The notes: a model not told the origin generated them from the letters alone. A stretch of 64,000 nucleotides of DNA from Treponema sp. (GCA_016282835.1 JAEELR010000225.1:62001-126000), one strand, 5' to 3'. Positions 51,636 through 61,558 are shown, numbered from the stretch's first letter. Program-made: numbers and translations.

Positions 51636-52654
51636 ACAGTTTACTTTACATTCAATATCCTTCGTGGATTCATCCGGAGATTTTCCCGGGCGTACCATTT
51701 CTTTCGCTTTTGAGATGGTATGGACTTATGTACATTTTTGCTTTTACCACAGCATATTTTGTACTTAAGAGACAGGTAAAAGAAGGCGCTTTAAACACTG
51801 AGGGATACGAAGCAACAGAGGACGACATTTTCAGTTTTATTGCCTGCGGAATTGTTTTCCTGCTGATTGGTGCACGCGTTTTTTCAACATTAGTTTATGA
51901 TACTTCGGGTTTATATTTGAGGAAGCCATGGTTAATCTTCTGGCCGTTTGATACAGAAACACACAGGTTTACAGGGCTTGCTGGAATGAGCTATCACGGA
52001 GGATTTATTGGCGGTCTTATAGGAATGATTGTCTGGTGCGCATGGCATAAAAAGCCTTTCGGTAAATGGATTGATGCAATGTCTGTTGCGATTCCTTTAG
52101 GATACACTTTTGGCCGTATAGGAAATTTTATGAACGGCGAATTATTTGGCCGAATTACGACTATGCCTTGGGGAATTGTATTTCCTCACGCAGAAAGAAT
52201 TCCTGCTTCGCTTGACTGGGTGAAGCCTTTTGTTGAATCAATAGGAATGACTTTGTATGAAGGTCAGCGTTCAGTAAATCTTCCGCGACATCCGAGTCAG
52301 TTATATGAAGCATTTTTCGAAGGAATTTTCCTGTTCATCATTTTGTGGAATCTTAGAAAGAGAAAGCCTTTTGACGGTTTCATAGGCTGCTGTTATGCAA
52401 TAGGATACGGACTTGTTCGCTTTGTAATAGAGTATTTCAGGGAGCCGGATTCTGATTTGGGCTTCAGATTAAGCAAGGACGGTTCGCAGGTTTTGTATAC
52501 AAATACTTCGCTTTTAAATATTTCTACGGGGCAGATTTTCTGTTTCATTATGATTGCCCTTGGAACTGCAATGATGATTTTCCTGGCAGTAAGAAATAAA
52601 AAGAAGAGCGGGCTTTTGTCTAAGGCTGAAAAAATAAAAGACAGTGAAAATTAA
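51632..52654 (+). CDS. lgt: Prolipoprotein diacylglyceryl transferase (Lgt)
   Basis: Lgt attaches diacylglycerol from phosphatidylglycerol to the lipobox cysteine of lipoprotein precursors at the cytoplasmic membrane. The 340-residue protein has about seven membrane helices. It shows the family signature GRIGNFMNGELFGR (with the essential Arg and Asn), the SYHGGFIGG segment with His, and the RHPSQLYEA motif. It overlaps the MinD-like gene by 4 nt. Its substrates in this window would include the many lipoproteins described here. Confidence 0.96.
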   Translation: MNSLLYIQYPSWIHPEIFPGVPFLSLLRWYGLMYIFAFTTAYFVLKRQVKEGALNTEGYEATEDDIFSFIACGIVFLLIGARVFSTLVYDTSGLYLRKPWLIFWPFDTETHRFTGLAGMSYHGGFIGGLIGMIVWCAWHKKPFGKWIDAMSVAIPLGYTFGRIGNFMNGELFGRITTMPWGIVFPHAERIPASLDWVKPFVESIGMTLYEGQRSVNLPRHPSQLYEAFFEGIFLFIILWNLRKRKPFDGFIGCCYAIGYGLVRFVIEYFREPDSDLGFRLSKDGSQVLYTNTSLLNISTGQIFCFIMIALGTAMMIFLAVRNKKKSGLLSKAEKIKDSEN

Positions 52655-52660
52655 AAACTG

Positions 52661-52669
52661 TGTTATAAT
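52661..52669 (+). promoter_or_regulatory. Extended -10 promoter for the lipoprotein after lgt
   Basis: TGTTATAAT with TATAAT at 52664-52669. The leader to the ATG at 52706 is about 30 nt and carries GAGGAG and AAGG, so this one is a leadered message. Confidence 0.5.
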
Positions 52670-52705
52670 TAAATACATAAACAAAAAGAGGAGAGAAGAT
52701 AAGGT

Positions 52706-53326
52706 ATGAAAAAGTTATCAGTTTTATTCTTGATCGCAGGACTTTTGTGTGTTTCGTGTACTTCAGCACGATATGTTGATGTAAGCAGTAAGAATGGGTT
52801 TGATGTTGTTTCAAATGTATATGAAATTCAAGTTGCAAGTAAGAGCGGAGATTTTTTTAGAGTATATAAATTAAATGACACTGATTATGCAATTTGCGAA
52901 TCAGGAATTCCTTCGTTTTTGTCTTCTGATTTAGCTGTAGAAGATTTAGAAAAGTGCCTCATTCTTTCAGAAGAAGAAGCTTTAGAGTTTAAGGACAAGT
53001 TGATTGCATTCCAGGAAACCTGTTCTAATTTTGATTCATCAAAGGGCTTACTCGCAGAAGTTGTTGTTGCAGAGAAGAAAGGTGACGGCGATGCAGAAAA
53101 AACAATTTCAAATCTTCTTGAATATACTGAAAAAGCTTTAATTGATTATACTACATTTAAGACTTATAAGAAAAATGAAAACGCTTTTAAGATTCAGGCA
53201 GTTTCTAAAAAAACTATGTTCTCTAAAAATAAGCTTGAATATTTTTATTTGAATAAGCAGTCAGGAGCAATACAGAAAATTAAAGCGGCTGCTGTTGCAG
53301 ATTTAGTTGCTGCATTAGAAAAATAA
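52706..53326 (+). CDS. Lipoprotein of unknown function
   Basis: The 206-residue precursor has lipobox CVSC (Cys18). The mature part mixes strands and helices: ISNLLEYTEKALIDY-like helices near residues 125-145 and a basic C-terminal half (KTYKKNENAFKIQ). No motif is recognised. GAGGAG and AAGG lie upstream of the ATG. It is monocistronic, with a promoter after lgt and a clear terminator at 53435. Confidence 0.75.
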   Translation: MKKLSVLFLIAGLLCVSCTSARYVDVSSKNGFDVVSNVYEIQVASKSGDFFRVYKLNDTDYAICESGIPSFLSSDLAVEDLEKCLILSEEEALEFKDKLIAFQETCSNFDSSKGLLAEVVVAEKKGDGDAEKTISNLLEYTEKALIDYTTFKTYKKNENAFKIQAVSKKTMFSKNKLEYFYLNKQSGAIQKIKAAAVADLVAALEK

Positions 53327-53328
53327 TT

Positions 53329-53413
53329 GTCATGCTGAATTTGCAGCTCGATATTTCGAGCTTGCTTCAGCATCTCAACAGGTACAGATTCGAAAGCCAT
53401 GCTTAGAATGACA
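53329..53413. repeat. Family B dispersed repeat
   Basis: GTCATGCTGAATTTGCAGCT then GATATTTCGAGCTTGCTTCAGC, ending TTAGAATGACAG. It is the reverse orientation of the copy at 21865-21979, and has complementary ends. Confidence 0.85.
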
Positions 53414-53434
53414 GAGTATTTGGCTTTCCCCAAA

Positions 53435-53470
53435 AGTCAGTTTGCATTCATTGTGAACTGGCTTTTTTTT
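53435..53470 (+). terminator. Rho-independent terminator
   Basis: AGTCAGTT (53435-53442) pairs with AACTGGCT (53456-53463), extended by A/T pairs, and is followed by eight T residues. Confidence 0.9.
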
Positions 53471-53688
53471 GTTTAAAAAAATCTTTAAAAAAATTTGGCG
53501 TTTTAACTTAAACCATGTTAAAATTAAAATGTAAATGACCTTTAAAAGCTTAAACTATAAAATGGTTATTCAAAATCTCTATTTGCAACTGAAAAGAAAA
53601 AATTCCAGCTACAATTCTATTACTCTCGTTTTCTTTAGGAGAAGTTATTCTCTAAGGAAATAAATACTTAATTTTTAAGGGGGATAGT
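53471..53688 (+). promoter_or_regulatory. Upstream region of the first chitinase gene
   Basis: An extended -10 like sequence (TGTTAAAAT, near 53517-53525) with a possible -35 TTGGCG gives a leader of about 160 nt. The leader contains a weak hairpin (GAGAA/TTCTC near 53640-53655) and ends with AAGGGGGA before the ATG. No gene is seen. A long leader suggests post-transcriptional control, but no known riboswitch is recognised. Confidence 0.4.
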
Positions 53689-55671
53689 ATGAAAAAAGTA
53701 AAGTTTACTTTTTTGGCTACGATGGTTCTGGCGTTAGTTTTAACTGGCTGTCAGGGGATTTCTGCTCCGGAATTTAAAGAAAGTTCTACGGCTGCAAGAG
53801 CTGCTGCTACTGAAAGCTCTAAGCGTGTTGTAGGATACTTTTGTGAATGGGGTATTTATGCTGCTCATGACAGCTATTACGCTACTTCTATTCCGGCGGA
53901 TAAGTTGACGCATATTAACTATGCTTTTATCGGTTTAAATGAATCAAATCAATCTGTAGAAATTTATGATCCATGGGCATCAACCGACATTGTATATCCT
54001 GGTGACAGTTGGGATACAGAGTACAAGGGAAATCTTGGACAACTGCGAAAACTAAAGAAACAATACCCGCACTTAAAAGTATTGATTTCTGTTGGCGGCT
54101 GGACAAAAGGTCACGGTTTCCATGCTGCTGCTGCAACAAGTTCAACAAGAGCAAGAGCTGCTTCAAATCTTGTTAAATTTGTTGTTGATTATGGTCTTGA
54201 CGGTATAGACATTGACTGGGAATATCCTGGAGTTCATAGAAATAAAGACCCTGGTGATGAATATGATAAAGGCTGCCCGGGTGGAATTGAAGATAAGAAA
54301 AACTTTACTTATTTCTTAAAAGCTATTCGTGAAGAATTAGATAAACAGGGTGCAAAAGACGGAAAATATTATGAATTGACTGCTGCTATTGGTATTGGAT
54401 ACGACAAAATTGCTGTAACTGAACCAGGAGAATATTCAAAATATTTGGATGCTATTAACTTAATGGCATATGATATGCACGGTGCATTTGAAAGCACTGT
54501 AGGACATCAGGCTCCTTTGTATGCAAATCCAAACTGCAAGGTTTATGATGCAGAGATGCAGGAAAAATATAATATAGACTGGTCTGTAAAAAAATTCATT
54601 TCAGAAGGTGTTCCTGCAAGTAAGATTGTAATTGGTTTACCATTCTACAGTCGCGGATGGAATAATGTTTCTGGCGGTTATGACTTTGACGGAGACGGAG
54701 TTTCAGATGGTATGTTTGGAAAAGGCGGTTCAACATTAGCTGGAAAGTGGGGTGTTGGCGGTCAGAGTCCTTACTTTGCAATGAAGGAACTGGAAAAAAC
54801 TTCAGGCTGGGTAAAATATCGTGATAACATTACAAAGGCTTGCTGGCTTTACAACAGAAGCAAGAAAGAACTTTATACTTATGATGATGCAGACACAATT
54901 AAAATCAAGTGTGACTATATTAACCAGAATAATCTCGGTGGAGCTATGTACTGGGAAATTGACGGAGATGACTGGAAAAACGGTTATGACCTTGTAAACA
55001 TTATTCATGAATCAGTTTTGAACGGCGTTGTATTTGAAGAAAATCCAGATATTGGAGGAAGTGGAAGCGGCGGAACTCCTGTAGATCCTGAAATTCCAGA
55101 AACACCGGTTATTCCAGAAATTCCAGAAACTCCTGCAGCAACCGGAATCCCGGGAACACCAGCAATTGAACAGACAACCTGGAACGGTGAAGCTACCTTT
55201 GGAATCAAAATGAATATGTGGTGGGGTAACAATGGCACTCTCGCTGAACTTTATGAAAATGGTGTTTTGATTGATTCAAAAACATTTACTGACAATACTC
55301 CATCTGCACAAAGTTATACATTCACACTCTCAAATAAAGCAAATGGAATTTATTCTTATAAAGTAAAGCTTTCAAACTCAAGCGGATCTTCTACTTCTAA
55401 CACAGTTAAATACACTGTAACAAAAGGAGATGCTGCCGGAGATATTGTTGTTGTTCCTGAAGAACCTGAAATACCGGAAGAGCCTGAAGAACCAGAGACT
55501 CCTGAAATTCCAGAAAATCCATCATCAGCAGAATGGGGAACTTATGTAAGCTATACAGCCGGCGATGTTGTTTCATACAAGGGCAGCAGCTATGTTTGTT
55601 TAGTAACACATGTTTCATATTCAGACACCTGGAATCCAAAAGACGCTCCAACACTCTGGTCTAAAAAATAA
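53689..55671 (+). CDS. GH18 chitinase lipoprotein with Ig-like and chitin-binding modules
   Basis: The 660-residue precursor has lipobox LTGC (Cys21), so it should be surface- or periplasm-anchored. The GH18 catalytic domain (about 45-445) has the complete motif D171-G-I-D174-I-D176-W-E178, with E178 as acid/base, plus NLMAYDMHG. A Pro/Glu-rich linker leads to an Ig-like module (about 485-580, with IKMNMWWGNNGTLAELYENG). A second Pro/Glu linker and a C-terminal CBM5/12-type chitin-binding module (about 618-660) follow, with YTAGDVVSYKGSSYVC and W residues. It hydrolyses chitin to oligomers. AAGGGGGA precedes the ATG. Confidence 0.93.
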   Translation: MKKVKFTFLATMVLALVLTGCQGISAPEFKESSTAARAAATESSKRVVGYFCEWGIYAAHDSYYATSIPADKLTHINYAFIGLNESNQSVEIYDPWASTDIVYPGDSWDTEYKGNLGQLRKLKKQYPHLKVLISVGGWTKGHGFHAAAATSSTRARAASNLVKFVVDYGLDGIDIDWEYPGVHRNKDPGDEYDKGCPGGIEDKKNFTYFLKAIREELDKQGAKDGKYYELTAAIGIGYDKIAVTEPGEYSKYLDAINLMAYDMHGAFESTVGHQAPLYANPNCKVYDAEMQEKYNIDWSVKKFISEGVPASKIVIGLPFYSRGWNNVSGGYDFDGDGVSDGMFGKGGSTLAGKWGVGGQSPYFAMKELEKTSGWVKYRDNITKACWLYNRSKKELYTYDDADTIKIKCDYINQNNLGGAMYWEIDGDDWKNGYDLVNIIHESVLNGVVFEENPDIGGSGSGGTPVDPEIPETPVIPEIPETPAATGIPGTPAIEQTTWNGEATFGIKMNMWWGNNGTLAELYENGVLIDSKTFTDNTPSAQSYTFTLSNKANGIYSYKVKLSNSSGSSTSNTVKYTVTKGDAAGDIVVVPEEPEIPEEPEEPETPEIPENPSSAEWGTYVSYTAGDVVSYKGSSYVCLVTHVSYSDTWNPKDAPTLWSKK

Positions 55672-55689
55672 TGTAGAGTGAAGTTGTGC

Positions 55690-55841
55690 GGTGGTTGAGT
55701 AGCGTAGCGTATCGAAACCACCCTGAAAGGATAAAACATAGGGGGTAGTTTCGACTAAGCTCAACCACCCCCTGATTATTTGCTGTGAAAGGTTATTGGG
55801 TTTAATTTTAAATTGTGGTGGTTGAGCCTGTCGAAACCACC
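55690..55841. repeat. Cluster of three family A repeats
   Basis: Copies at 55690-55722 (with a longer AGTAGCGTAGCG core), 55743-55769 (reverse orientation) and 55817-55841. They fill most of the gap between the two chitinase genes. Confidence 0.85.
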
Positions 55842-55889
55842 TAATATACTCAGTAACCTTTGAGTCCATGCTTTTATTAAGAGGAAATA

Positions 55890-58643
55890 ATGAAAAAAAT
55901 TTCTAAAATAATCACAGGTTTAATTTTGGGCCTGGGATTAATTTTTTCTGGTTGTAACAATCAGTTTACAAACGCAGAATTTGAATCAACAGTTTCAGCC
56001 CGATCAGCAGTTTCAGGCTGGAGTATTGGAACTTCATACAAAATAGGTGACACAGTTTCTTATAATGGAAAAGTTTATGAGTGTTTACTTGCTCATACTG
56101 CAATCACAGGCTGGTACCCTGATGTTGTTCCTGCCCTGTGGAAATATGTTTCAGCTGATACTTCAGGTACAAATACTGAAAATCCAACAGACGATCCTGT
56201 AGTTCCTCCAGAAAATAATGAGGATCCTTCTACAGGAGAAGATGAACCAGTTACAGTTCCTGGCCTTCCGACACACATTCTTACCGGATACTGGCAGAAT
56301 TTTAACAATGGTGCAAAAGTTCTTCGCATAAGTGAAGTACCGGCAGAATATAATTTGATCGTAGTTTCTTTCGCAGACGCAACTGAAAAAACCGGAGAAG
56401 TTACCTTCAATTTAGACGGCTCGCTTGGATTCGATGAAACAGTATTTATAGCAGATATTAAAACTGTTCAAAAGCGTGGTCAGCACGTTATTATTTCTGT
56501 AGGTGGAGAAAAAGGTAATGTTACAATTGCTTCTTCTTCTGATGCAAAACGATTCTCTGATTCAGTAAAAGCTTTAATGAAGAAATACGGCTTTGAAGGA
56601 GTTGATATTGATTTAGAGCACGGTCTTAATTCTAAATACATTGCAGAAGCATTACGCGCTTTACCAAAAGGTTCTATCATCACCTTTGCACCACAGACTA
56701 TAGATATGCAGAACACAGGCACTGAGTATTTTAAACTTGCTCTTGCCATAAAAGATATTCTTACTGTAAACAACACTCAGTACTATAACTCTGGTTCAAT
56801 GCTCGGCTACGACGGAAATATCTATTCTCAGGGAAGTTATAAATTCTTAACCGAGCTTGCAAAGATTCAGTTAAAGAATGGCCTTAGAGCTGATCAGGTA
56901 GGAATTGGTGTTCCTGCAAGCGTAAAAGGTGCAAGTTCTGGCTATGTAGATCCTTCTGTAGTAATTCAGGCTCTTGATACTTTATACAAAGACTACCCAA
57001 CTATCCGCGGTGCAATGACCTGGTCTATAAACTGGGACGCTTCCAACAACTGGAACTTCTCTAAAAAAGTTGGTGCAAAATTAAAAGCAATGAATGAAGC
57101 TTCTGGCAGTACAGTAATTGAAACTCCTATAGATGATCCAGTGATTCCAACCGATGACCCTGTAATTCCAACAGATGACCCAGTAATTCCAACAGATGAT
57201 CCTGTAACTCCAATTGAAAATCCGGAAACTCCAGAAGCTGGTGAAACTGTTAAAGCAACAGGAATCCCGGGAACTCCTGCAATAGAGCAGTCAAAGTGGA
57301 ACGGAGACGCAACCTTCGGCATTAAAATGAATATGTGGTGGGGCAACAATGGAACCCTTGCAAAGCTTTATGAAAACGGAAAAGAAATTCAGTCAACAGC
57401 TTTAACTGACAATTCGCCAAATGCACAAAGCTATGTATTCAATTTAACAGACAAACCAAACGGAACTTATGCTTATGTAGTAAAACTGACAAATAAGTTT
57501 GGAACCGTTACATCGAATACTGTTAATTACACAGTAACACAGGGAACAGCATCTACACAGACTCCAAGTGGAACCACAGAAGATCCTGTTGTAATTCCTG
57601 AAGACCCTGTAGTAATCCCGGAAGACCCTGTTGTAATTGATGAGCCTGGAGAAGTTGTAATCAATACATCACTTCCAAAGCGCATTATGAGCGGATACTG
57701 GCACACCTGGAATGCTGGCGTTCCATACATCAGACTTAAGGATGTAGACCCTGCGTGGGATGTAATCAATGTTTCATTTGCTGTTCCTGTTCAACCTGGC
57801 AGCGGAGATGGAAAAATGATGTTTGAAGTAGTTGATGATGATGCTACATTTATTTCTGATATTAAAACACTTCAGGCAAAAGGCAAAAAAATTGTTCTTT
57901 CTATTGGTGGATATGAGGGATATTTCTATCTTGAAAATTCTAACAGTGTAAAAACATTTGTTAACGACATCAAAGGCTTTATCGACAAGTACGGATTCGA
58001 CGGAATTGATATTGACCTCGAACAAAGCTCAGTTTCAATGAACAGCGGTGCAGACCCTGATTTCGCTCATCCAAAGACTCCTCGCATTGTAAATATGATA
58101 AATGCAATCAGACAGATTTGCGATTCATACGATGACGACTTCATTCTTTCATGGGCACCGGAAACTTTCTACATGCAGCTGGGACACACATATTACGGTG
58201 GTATAAACAGCTATGTAGATTCAAGAGCCGGCGGATACCTCGCAATGATTTACGCATTACGCGACAAGACAACTTATGTGCAGACTCAATTGTATAATTC
58301 TTCATCAATTCAGGGAAATGACGGTAAGTGGTATACAATGGGAACAGAAGAAGGCATTGTTGAAATGTGTAAAATGCTTATGGATGGTTTCTATTTGAAC
58401 GGCGGAACAACATACTTCTGGCCGGGACTCAGACCTGATCAAGTTGTAATTGCAGTTCCTTCTTCAAGCAGTGCAGCTGGTTCCGGACAGATTTCAAATT
58501 CCGGCTTGCAGAATGCATTTAAGAAACTCGAAAAAGATTATCCTGGTATCCGTGGATTTATGGCATGGTCTATAAACTGGGACGCTTATCAGAATAATAA
58601 CAGCTTTGTAAGAGAGAACAGAAGCTTCTTGAACAAGTACTAG
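55890..58643 (+). CDS. Tandem GH18 chitinase lipoprotein (two catalytic domains)
   Basis: The 917-residue precursor has lipobox FSGC (Cys22). In order it contains a CBM5/12-type chitin-binding module (about 40-92, W and Y rich), a GH18 domain (about 125-405, catalytic D239-I-D241-L-E243), a Pro/Asp repeat linker, an Ig-like module nearly identical to that of the neighbouring chitinase (about 450-560), a second linker, and another GH18 domain (about 590-917, D707-I-D709-L-E711). Both catalytic domains look intact and resemble the ChiD-like GH18 subgroup. Two active sites on one chain suit processive or cooperative cleavage of chitin. AGAGGAA precedes the ATG. Confidence 0.93.
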   Translation: MKKISKIITGLILGLGLIFSGCNNQFTNAEFESTVSARSAVSGWSIGTSYKIGDTVSYNGKVYECLLAHTAITGWYPDVVPALWKYVSADTSGTNTENPTDDPVVPPENNEDPSTGEDEPVTVPGLPTHILTGYWQNFNNGAKVLRISEVPAEYNLIVVSFADATEKTGEVTFNLDGSLGFDETVFIADIKTVQKRGQHVIISVGGEKGNVTIASSSDAKRFSDSVKALMKKYGFEGVDIDLEHGLNSKYIAEALRALPKGSIITFAPQTIDMQNTGTEYFKLALAIKDILTVNNTQYYNSGSMLGYDGNIYSQGSYKFLTELAKIQLKNGLRADQVGIGVPASVKGASSGYVDPSVVIQALDTLYKDYPTIRGAMTWSINWDASNNWNFSKKVGAKLKAMNEASGSTVIETPIDDPVIPTDDPVIPTDDPVIPTDDPVTPIENPETPEAGETVKATGIPGTPAIEQSKWNGDATFGIKMNMWWGNNGTLAKLYENGKEIQSTALTDNSPNAQSYVFNLTDKPNGTYAYVVKLTNKFGTVTSNTVNYTVTQGTASTQTPSGTTEDPVVIPEDPVVIPEDPVVIDEPGEVVINTSLPKRIMSGYWHTWNAGVPYIRLKDVDPAWDVINVSFAVPVQPGSGDGKMMFEVVDDDATFISDIKTLQAKGKKIVLSIGGYEGYFYLENSNSVKTFVNDIKGFIDKYGFDGIDIDLEQSSVSMNSGADPDFAHPKTPRIVNMINAIRQICDSYDDDFILSWAPETFYMQLGHTYYGGINSYVDSRAGGYLAMIYALRDKTTYVQTQLYNSSSIQGNDGKWYTMGTEEGIVEMCKMLMDGFYLNGGTTYFWPGLRPDQVVIAVPSSSSAAGSGQISNSGLQNAFKKLEKDYPGIRGFMAWSINWDAYQNNNSFVRENRSFLNKY
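57132..57215 (+). repeat. In-frame 21-bp tandem repeat in the chitinase linker
   Basis: Four copies of a 21-bp unit encode DDPVIPT or a close variant, starting at codon 415. The spacer is flexible between the first catalytic domain and the Ig-like module. A shorter EDPVVIP repeat lies near 57590-57640. Copy number may vary between strains. Confidence 0.9.
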
Positions 58644-58652
58644 TTTAAATGT

Positions 58653-58711
58653 ATTTTTGGGGGAACGACAATCACTACCTGCGAAGCGTGGTTTTCTTTC
58701 CCCCAAGCCCC
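58653..58711. repeat. Family D palindromic element
   Basis: TTTTTGGGGGAACGACAATC at the left and TTCTTTCCCCCAAG at the right can form a long imperfect hairpin, with CAC and GTGG inside. The left arm matches 34141-34167. It lies between the tandem chitinase gene and the metallopeptidase gene. Confidence 0.6.
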
Positions 58712-58744
58712 TAATCTTTCCCGCACGCTTTAAAAATTTTTTTT

Positions 58745-58818
58745 CTGTCAGAATCTGTTCTGTATAGATGTCGAACTAAATTTTGCATGACGAACAATCT
58801 GTCACCTTGAACTTGTAT
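58745..58818. repeat. Degraded family B remnant
   Basis: CTGTCAGAATCTGT, TTTTGCATGAC and GTCACCTTGAACTTGT fragments occur in family B order but with a decayed core. The remaining bases up to 58901 hold a weak promoter-like TATAAC and then AAGGGAAAG before the next ATG. Confidence 0.5.
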
Positions 58819-58901
58819 TTTATTAGGGCATCCTTTATTTTATTTAAATTAAAGTATAACGAACGGCAGCTTTTTGTGGTGCATCATACTAAGGGAAAGA
58901 A

Positions 58902-60967
58902 ATGAAAAAAGACAAGAAAAAAAGTATTTATGCATTAATTGTGTTAAGCTTATTATCATTAATGAGTATAAGTTGTAATAACTTATATAAGAATGATTTG
59001 ATTAATGATGGTAATAAAAAAAATAGCGAACAAAAAATTTGTATTGAAGATCCTCAAATAATCTTGGGTGAGAAAATTGAAAATCCATTTTCATTAAAAA
59101 GTTTAATGCATCACGAAATGCAACAGGAAGGGAAGTTGTTGAAGCAAATGCATATTATTTTAAAGCATATCCTTCAGATGCAACAAAATTGAATTATCTT
59201 CTTAATAATTATCCAGAAGCCAGTACAATACCTCTAGATCGGGATATTATTAGTGGTGGTGATCCTTATTATGGAAAAGAAGACGATGTTAAAAACTTCA
59301 AAATGGAATATTATCTTGCAGGTCCGTTAGACAAGTACAAAGACATTTCAAAAAAAATGGAAACAGAAATTCTTGATGAAATGTATGTTAAGAATATTGA
59401 AGAAGAATTTGAAAATTTTGTTTTTGAGGGAAACCAAGAAAATAATAACTCTGCACGATGGATTAAATATGTGACTCCAAAAGGTAGGATAACAATATAT
59501 GATCCAATCACAAAAACATATATTCCTTCAGGTTCTGTTCGTATTTGTATTTATAATTTTGCACATGGTGTTATATTAACAACAAATTCTGACGGAACAT
59601 TTAGTAGTCCACTTAAATTTGAAAAAGGTTGGTGGGGTACTCCTAAAATCAAAATTTATTTTGAAAATGATTATTGTAATTTAAAGAGTATGGGATCGAT
59701 GTTTATTCTTACAGATTATTATGAAGGAGGTTCTATAAATTGGGATAATTTTGAAAAAATAAATATCCAGATTAAAGATAAAAAAGCTGTAAACGGAATT
59801 AATATCACTCGTATTACAGAAGGTATGACTAAGGCAAAATTCATTGATTTTGTAAAACCAAAATTAAATATGTGGTACATTAATTCTAAAGATTCTATAC
59901 AAACTGCTTTTACATCTTTGTTAGGTTTAGGCTGTAATACAGGTTTTGCAACACCTGCATATGCATATGATGTAATTAAAAGTTATACTAATGATTTTTT
60001 AGGTGTGAGCGTGGCAACATTGGTTGCATTATTAGATCCCTTATTAACATTTGCTGCTCCTGATTTTGTTTTTATAAATTGGCCTGATTGTTCAACAATG
60101 GATGGTTTTTCTGAATCATGTGGTGTTGTAATTCATGAATTATGTCATTTAAAGCATTATCAAATGATCGGTAAAAATAATAATAAAGGCGCAGCCTGGT
60201 CATCATGGAATAAAGTCTGTCGTTATTATAGTTCAAATCCGAATAATCCAAATAGAGGTGATGAAGGCCTTTCTTCTGCAATAGAATCTTTTGCAACATT
60301 TTATGGCACAATATATAATTATGAATTAAATGAATATTTTAGAAATCAATCAGGATATCCTGGTAATTATTTAAATATGGCTTTTAAAACTCAATACCAG
60401 AAAGATCTGCAATATGTTGAAAATTATTTGACAACAGGACTATTATCACCATCAGACGCAATGCGTAAAACCTATAATACAAAGGTTATTAATATTACAG
60501 ATGATCAGGTAAGGGAAAAGTTTTATTCTCTTGATAAAGCAAATTACATAATGGCTTGTCTGTATTCTGGACATACTGGTAATTATTCTTCTAATACAGC
60601 AGGTCGTCTTATGAATGTTTTATATAACAATGGAATTGAAGAATCAAAGATTACGGAGGCCTTTTATAAAGAAGGAAGTAATTCTGGTTTCTTTTGTATC
60701 GCCAGCGATGAAGAATGGATTGATTATATGATTGATAATGAATATCTTTCAAAAGATGATTTTAATAATAAGTTTAGATATGAAGGATATAAAATGAAAT
60801 ATAAAGATCCTGTTGGAAGCAAACTTAAGAATAGTAGTAAAACGAAATATTGTTTAAGTAATAAGGATAAAAATTATTACTATTTTACAGATCCTTTTTC
60901 TTTAATGATTTATTCGACATCAAGAAGTAAAACTTCCAATCAATTTGTTTATGGAGAACGCAATTAA
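58902..60967 (+). pseudogene. Metallopeptidase lipoprotein gene with a frameshift
   Basis: A 96-codon frame starting at 58902 encodes a lipoprotein signal (MSISC lipobox, Cys25). The conserved-looking protein continues in another frame from about 59096. Joining the frames at the A run 59096-59100 (one extra A) restores a continuous chain: ..ENPFSLKKFNASRNATGREVV... The downstream part carries the zinc motif HELCH (60134-60148) and a later ESFATFYG that could give the third ligand. The product would be a surface metallopeptidase of about 688 residues. The five-A tract could be a real mutation, a phase-variable site or a sequencing error. The TTG at 59189 is not a convincing start. Confidence 0.75.
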
Positions 60968-61519
60968 ATGAATTTAAAAATATTTAATATTCTAATAATT
61001 TTTGCTGCTTTTACTTTTAACAGCTGTCCAATGTTTTCTGATTATAAGGTTGATGGAGAAATAAATGTAAAAAGTTATTGGATTGATAGTTTAAATAAAA
61101 TTCCAGATTATGAATTAATAAATAATGACGCTGGAAATAATTATTATGTAATTGAGATTGAATACCTTATAACCAATTATGAAGTTGAATTTGGACGAAA
61201 GCTGGAAGATTATTTGTGTGAAATAAGTTTAGAATTTCCACCTTATATATTTAAGAAAAAAGTGGGTTTTAAAAAGAATAATAAAGGTGAGTATGTACTA
61301 AAGCTAAATATGGTAACATCTATTGCAGATGAAAATATGTATACTACATTTTTTCATAATTATTATTCAGTAGAGATATATGATATTACTACATTTAACT
61401 TTGGAAATAAAAAGTATATATTTCCGGTAGATGAATATTCAGATGAAAATAAGTTTAGATTTACTTACCCAGACGGTACAACCCCAGATGACTGGATAGT
61501 TTTTGATAGTGAATTGTAA
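60968..61519 (+). CDS. Small lipoprotein, paralogue 1
   Basis: The 183-residue precursor has lipobox FNSC (Cys20). The mature part is beta-rich and acidic and ends with TYPDGTTPDDWIVFD. It is clearly related to the protein at 61636-62175, sharing the Y-VDGE start, the RKLEDYLCEI/SKLEDFNCRI segment, the VTSIADENMY/ITSIRDSDMY segment and the final TYPDGxTPxD motif. The start codon directly follows the metallopeptidase stop, with GGAG 11 nt upstream, so they are co-transcribed. Function is unknown; an inhibitor or partner of the peptidase is one possibility. Confidence 0.8.
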   Translation: MNLKIFNILIIFAAFTFNSCPMFSDYKVDGEINVKSYWIDSLNKIPDYELINNDAGNNYYVIEIEYLITNYEVEFGRKLEDYLCEISLEFPPYIFKKKVGFKKNNKGEYVLKLNMVTSIADENMYTTFFHNYYSVEIYDITTFNFGNKKYIFPVDEYSDENKFRFTYPDGTTPDDWIVFDSEL

Positions 61520-61558
61520 TAGATAAGTAATAATGAATTAAATCTGTTCTATTAATGT

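Noticed and set aside
57132-57215. CRISPR-like array
   Set aside because: The four 21-bp units are contiguous, in frame, and encode a Pro/Asp linker of the chitinase. There are no spacers.
59096-59102. Programmed -1 ribosomal frameshift in the metallopeptidase gene
   Set aside because: The sequence is T-TAA-AAA-GT type with only five A, not the efficient A-AAA-AAG heptamer. I saw no clear downstream stem-loop. A one-base deletion is simpler, although frameshifting is not excluded.
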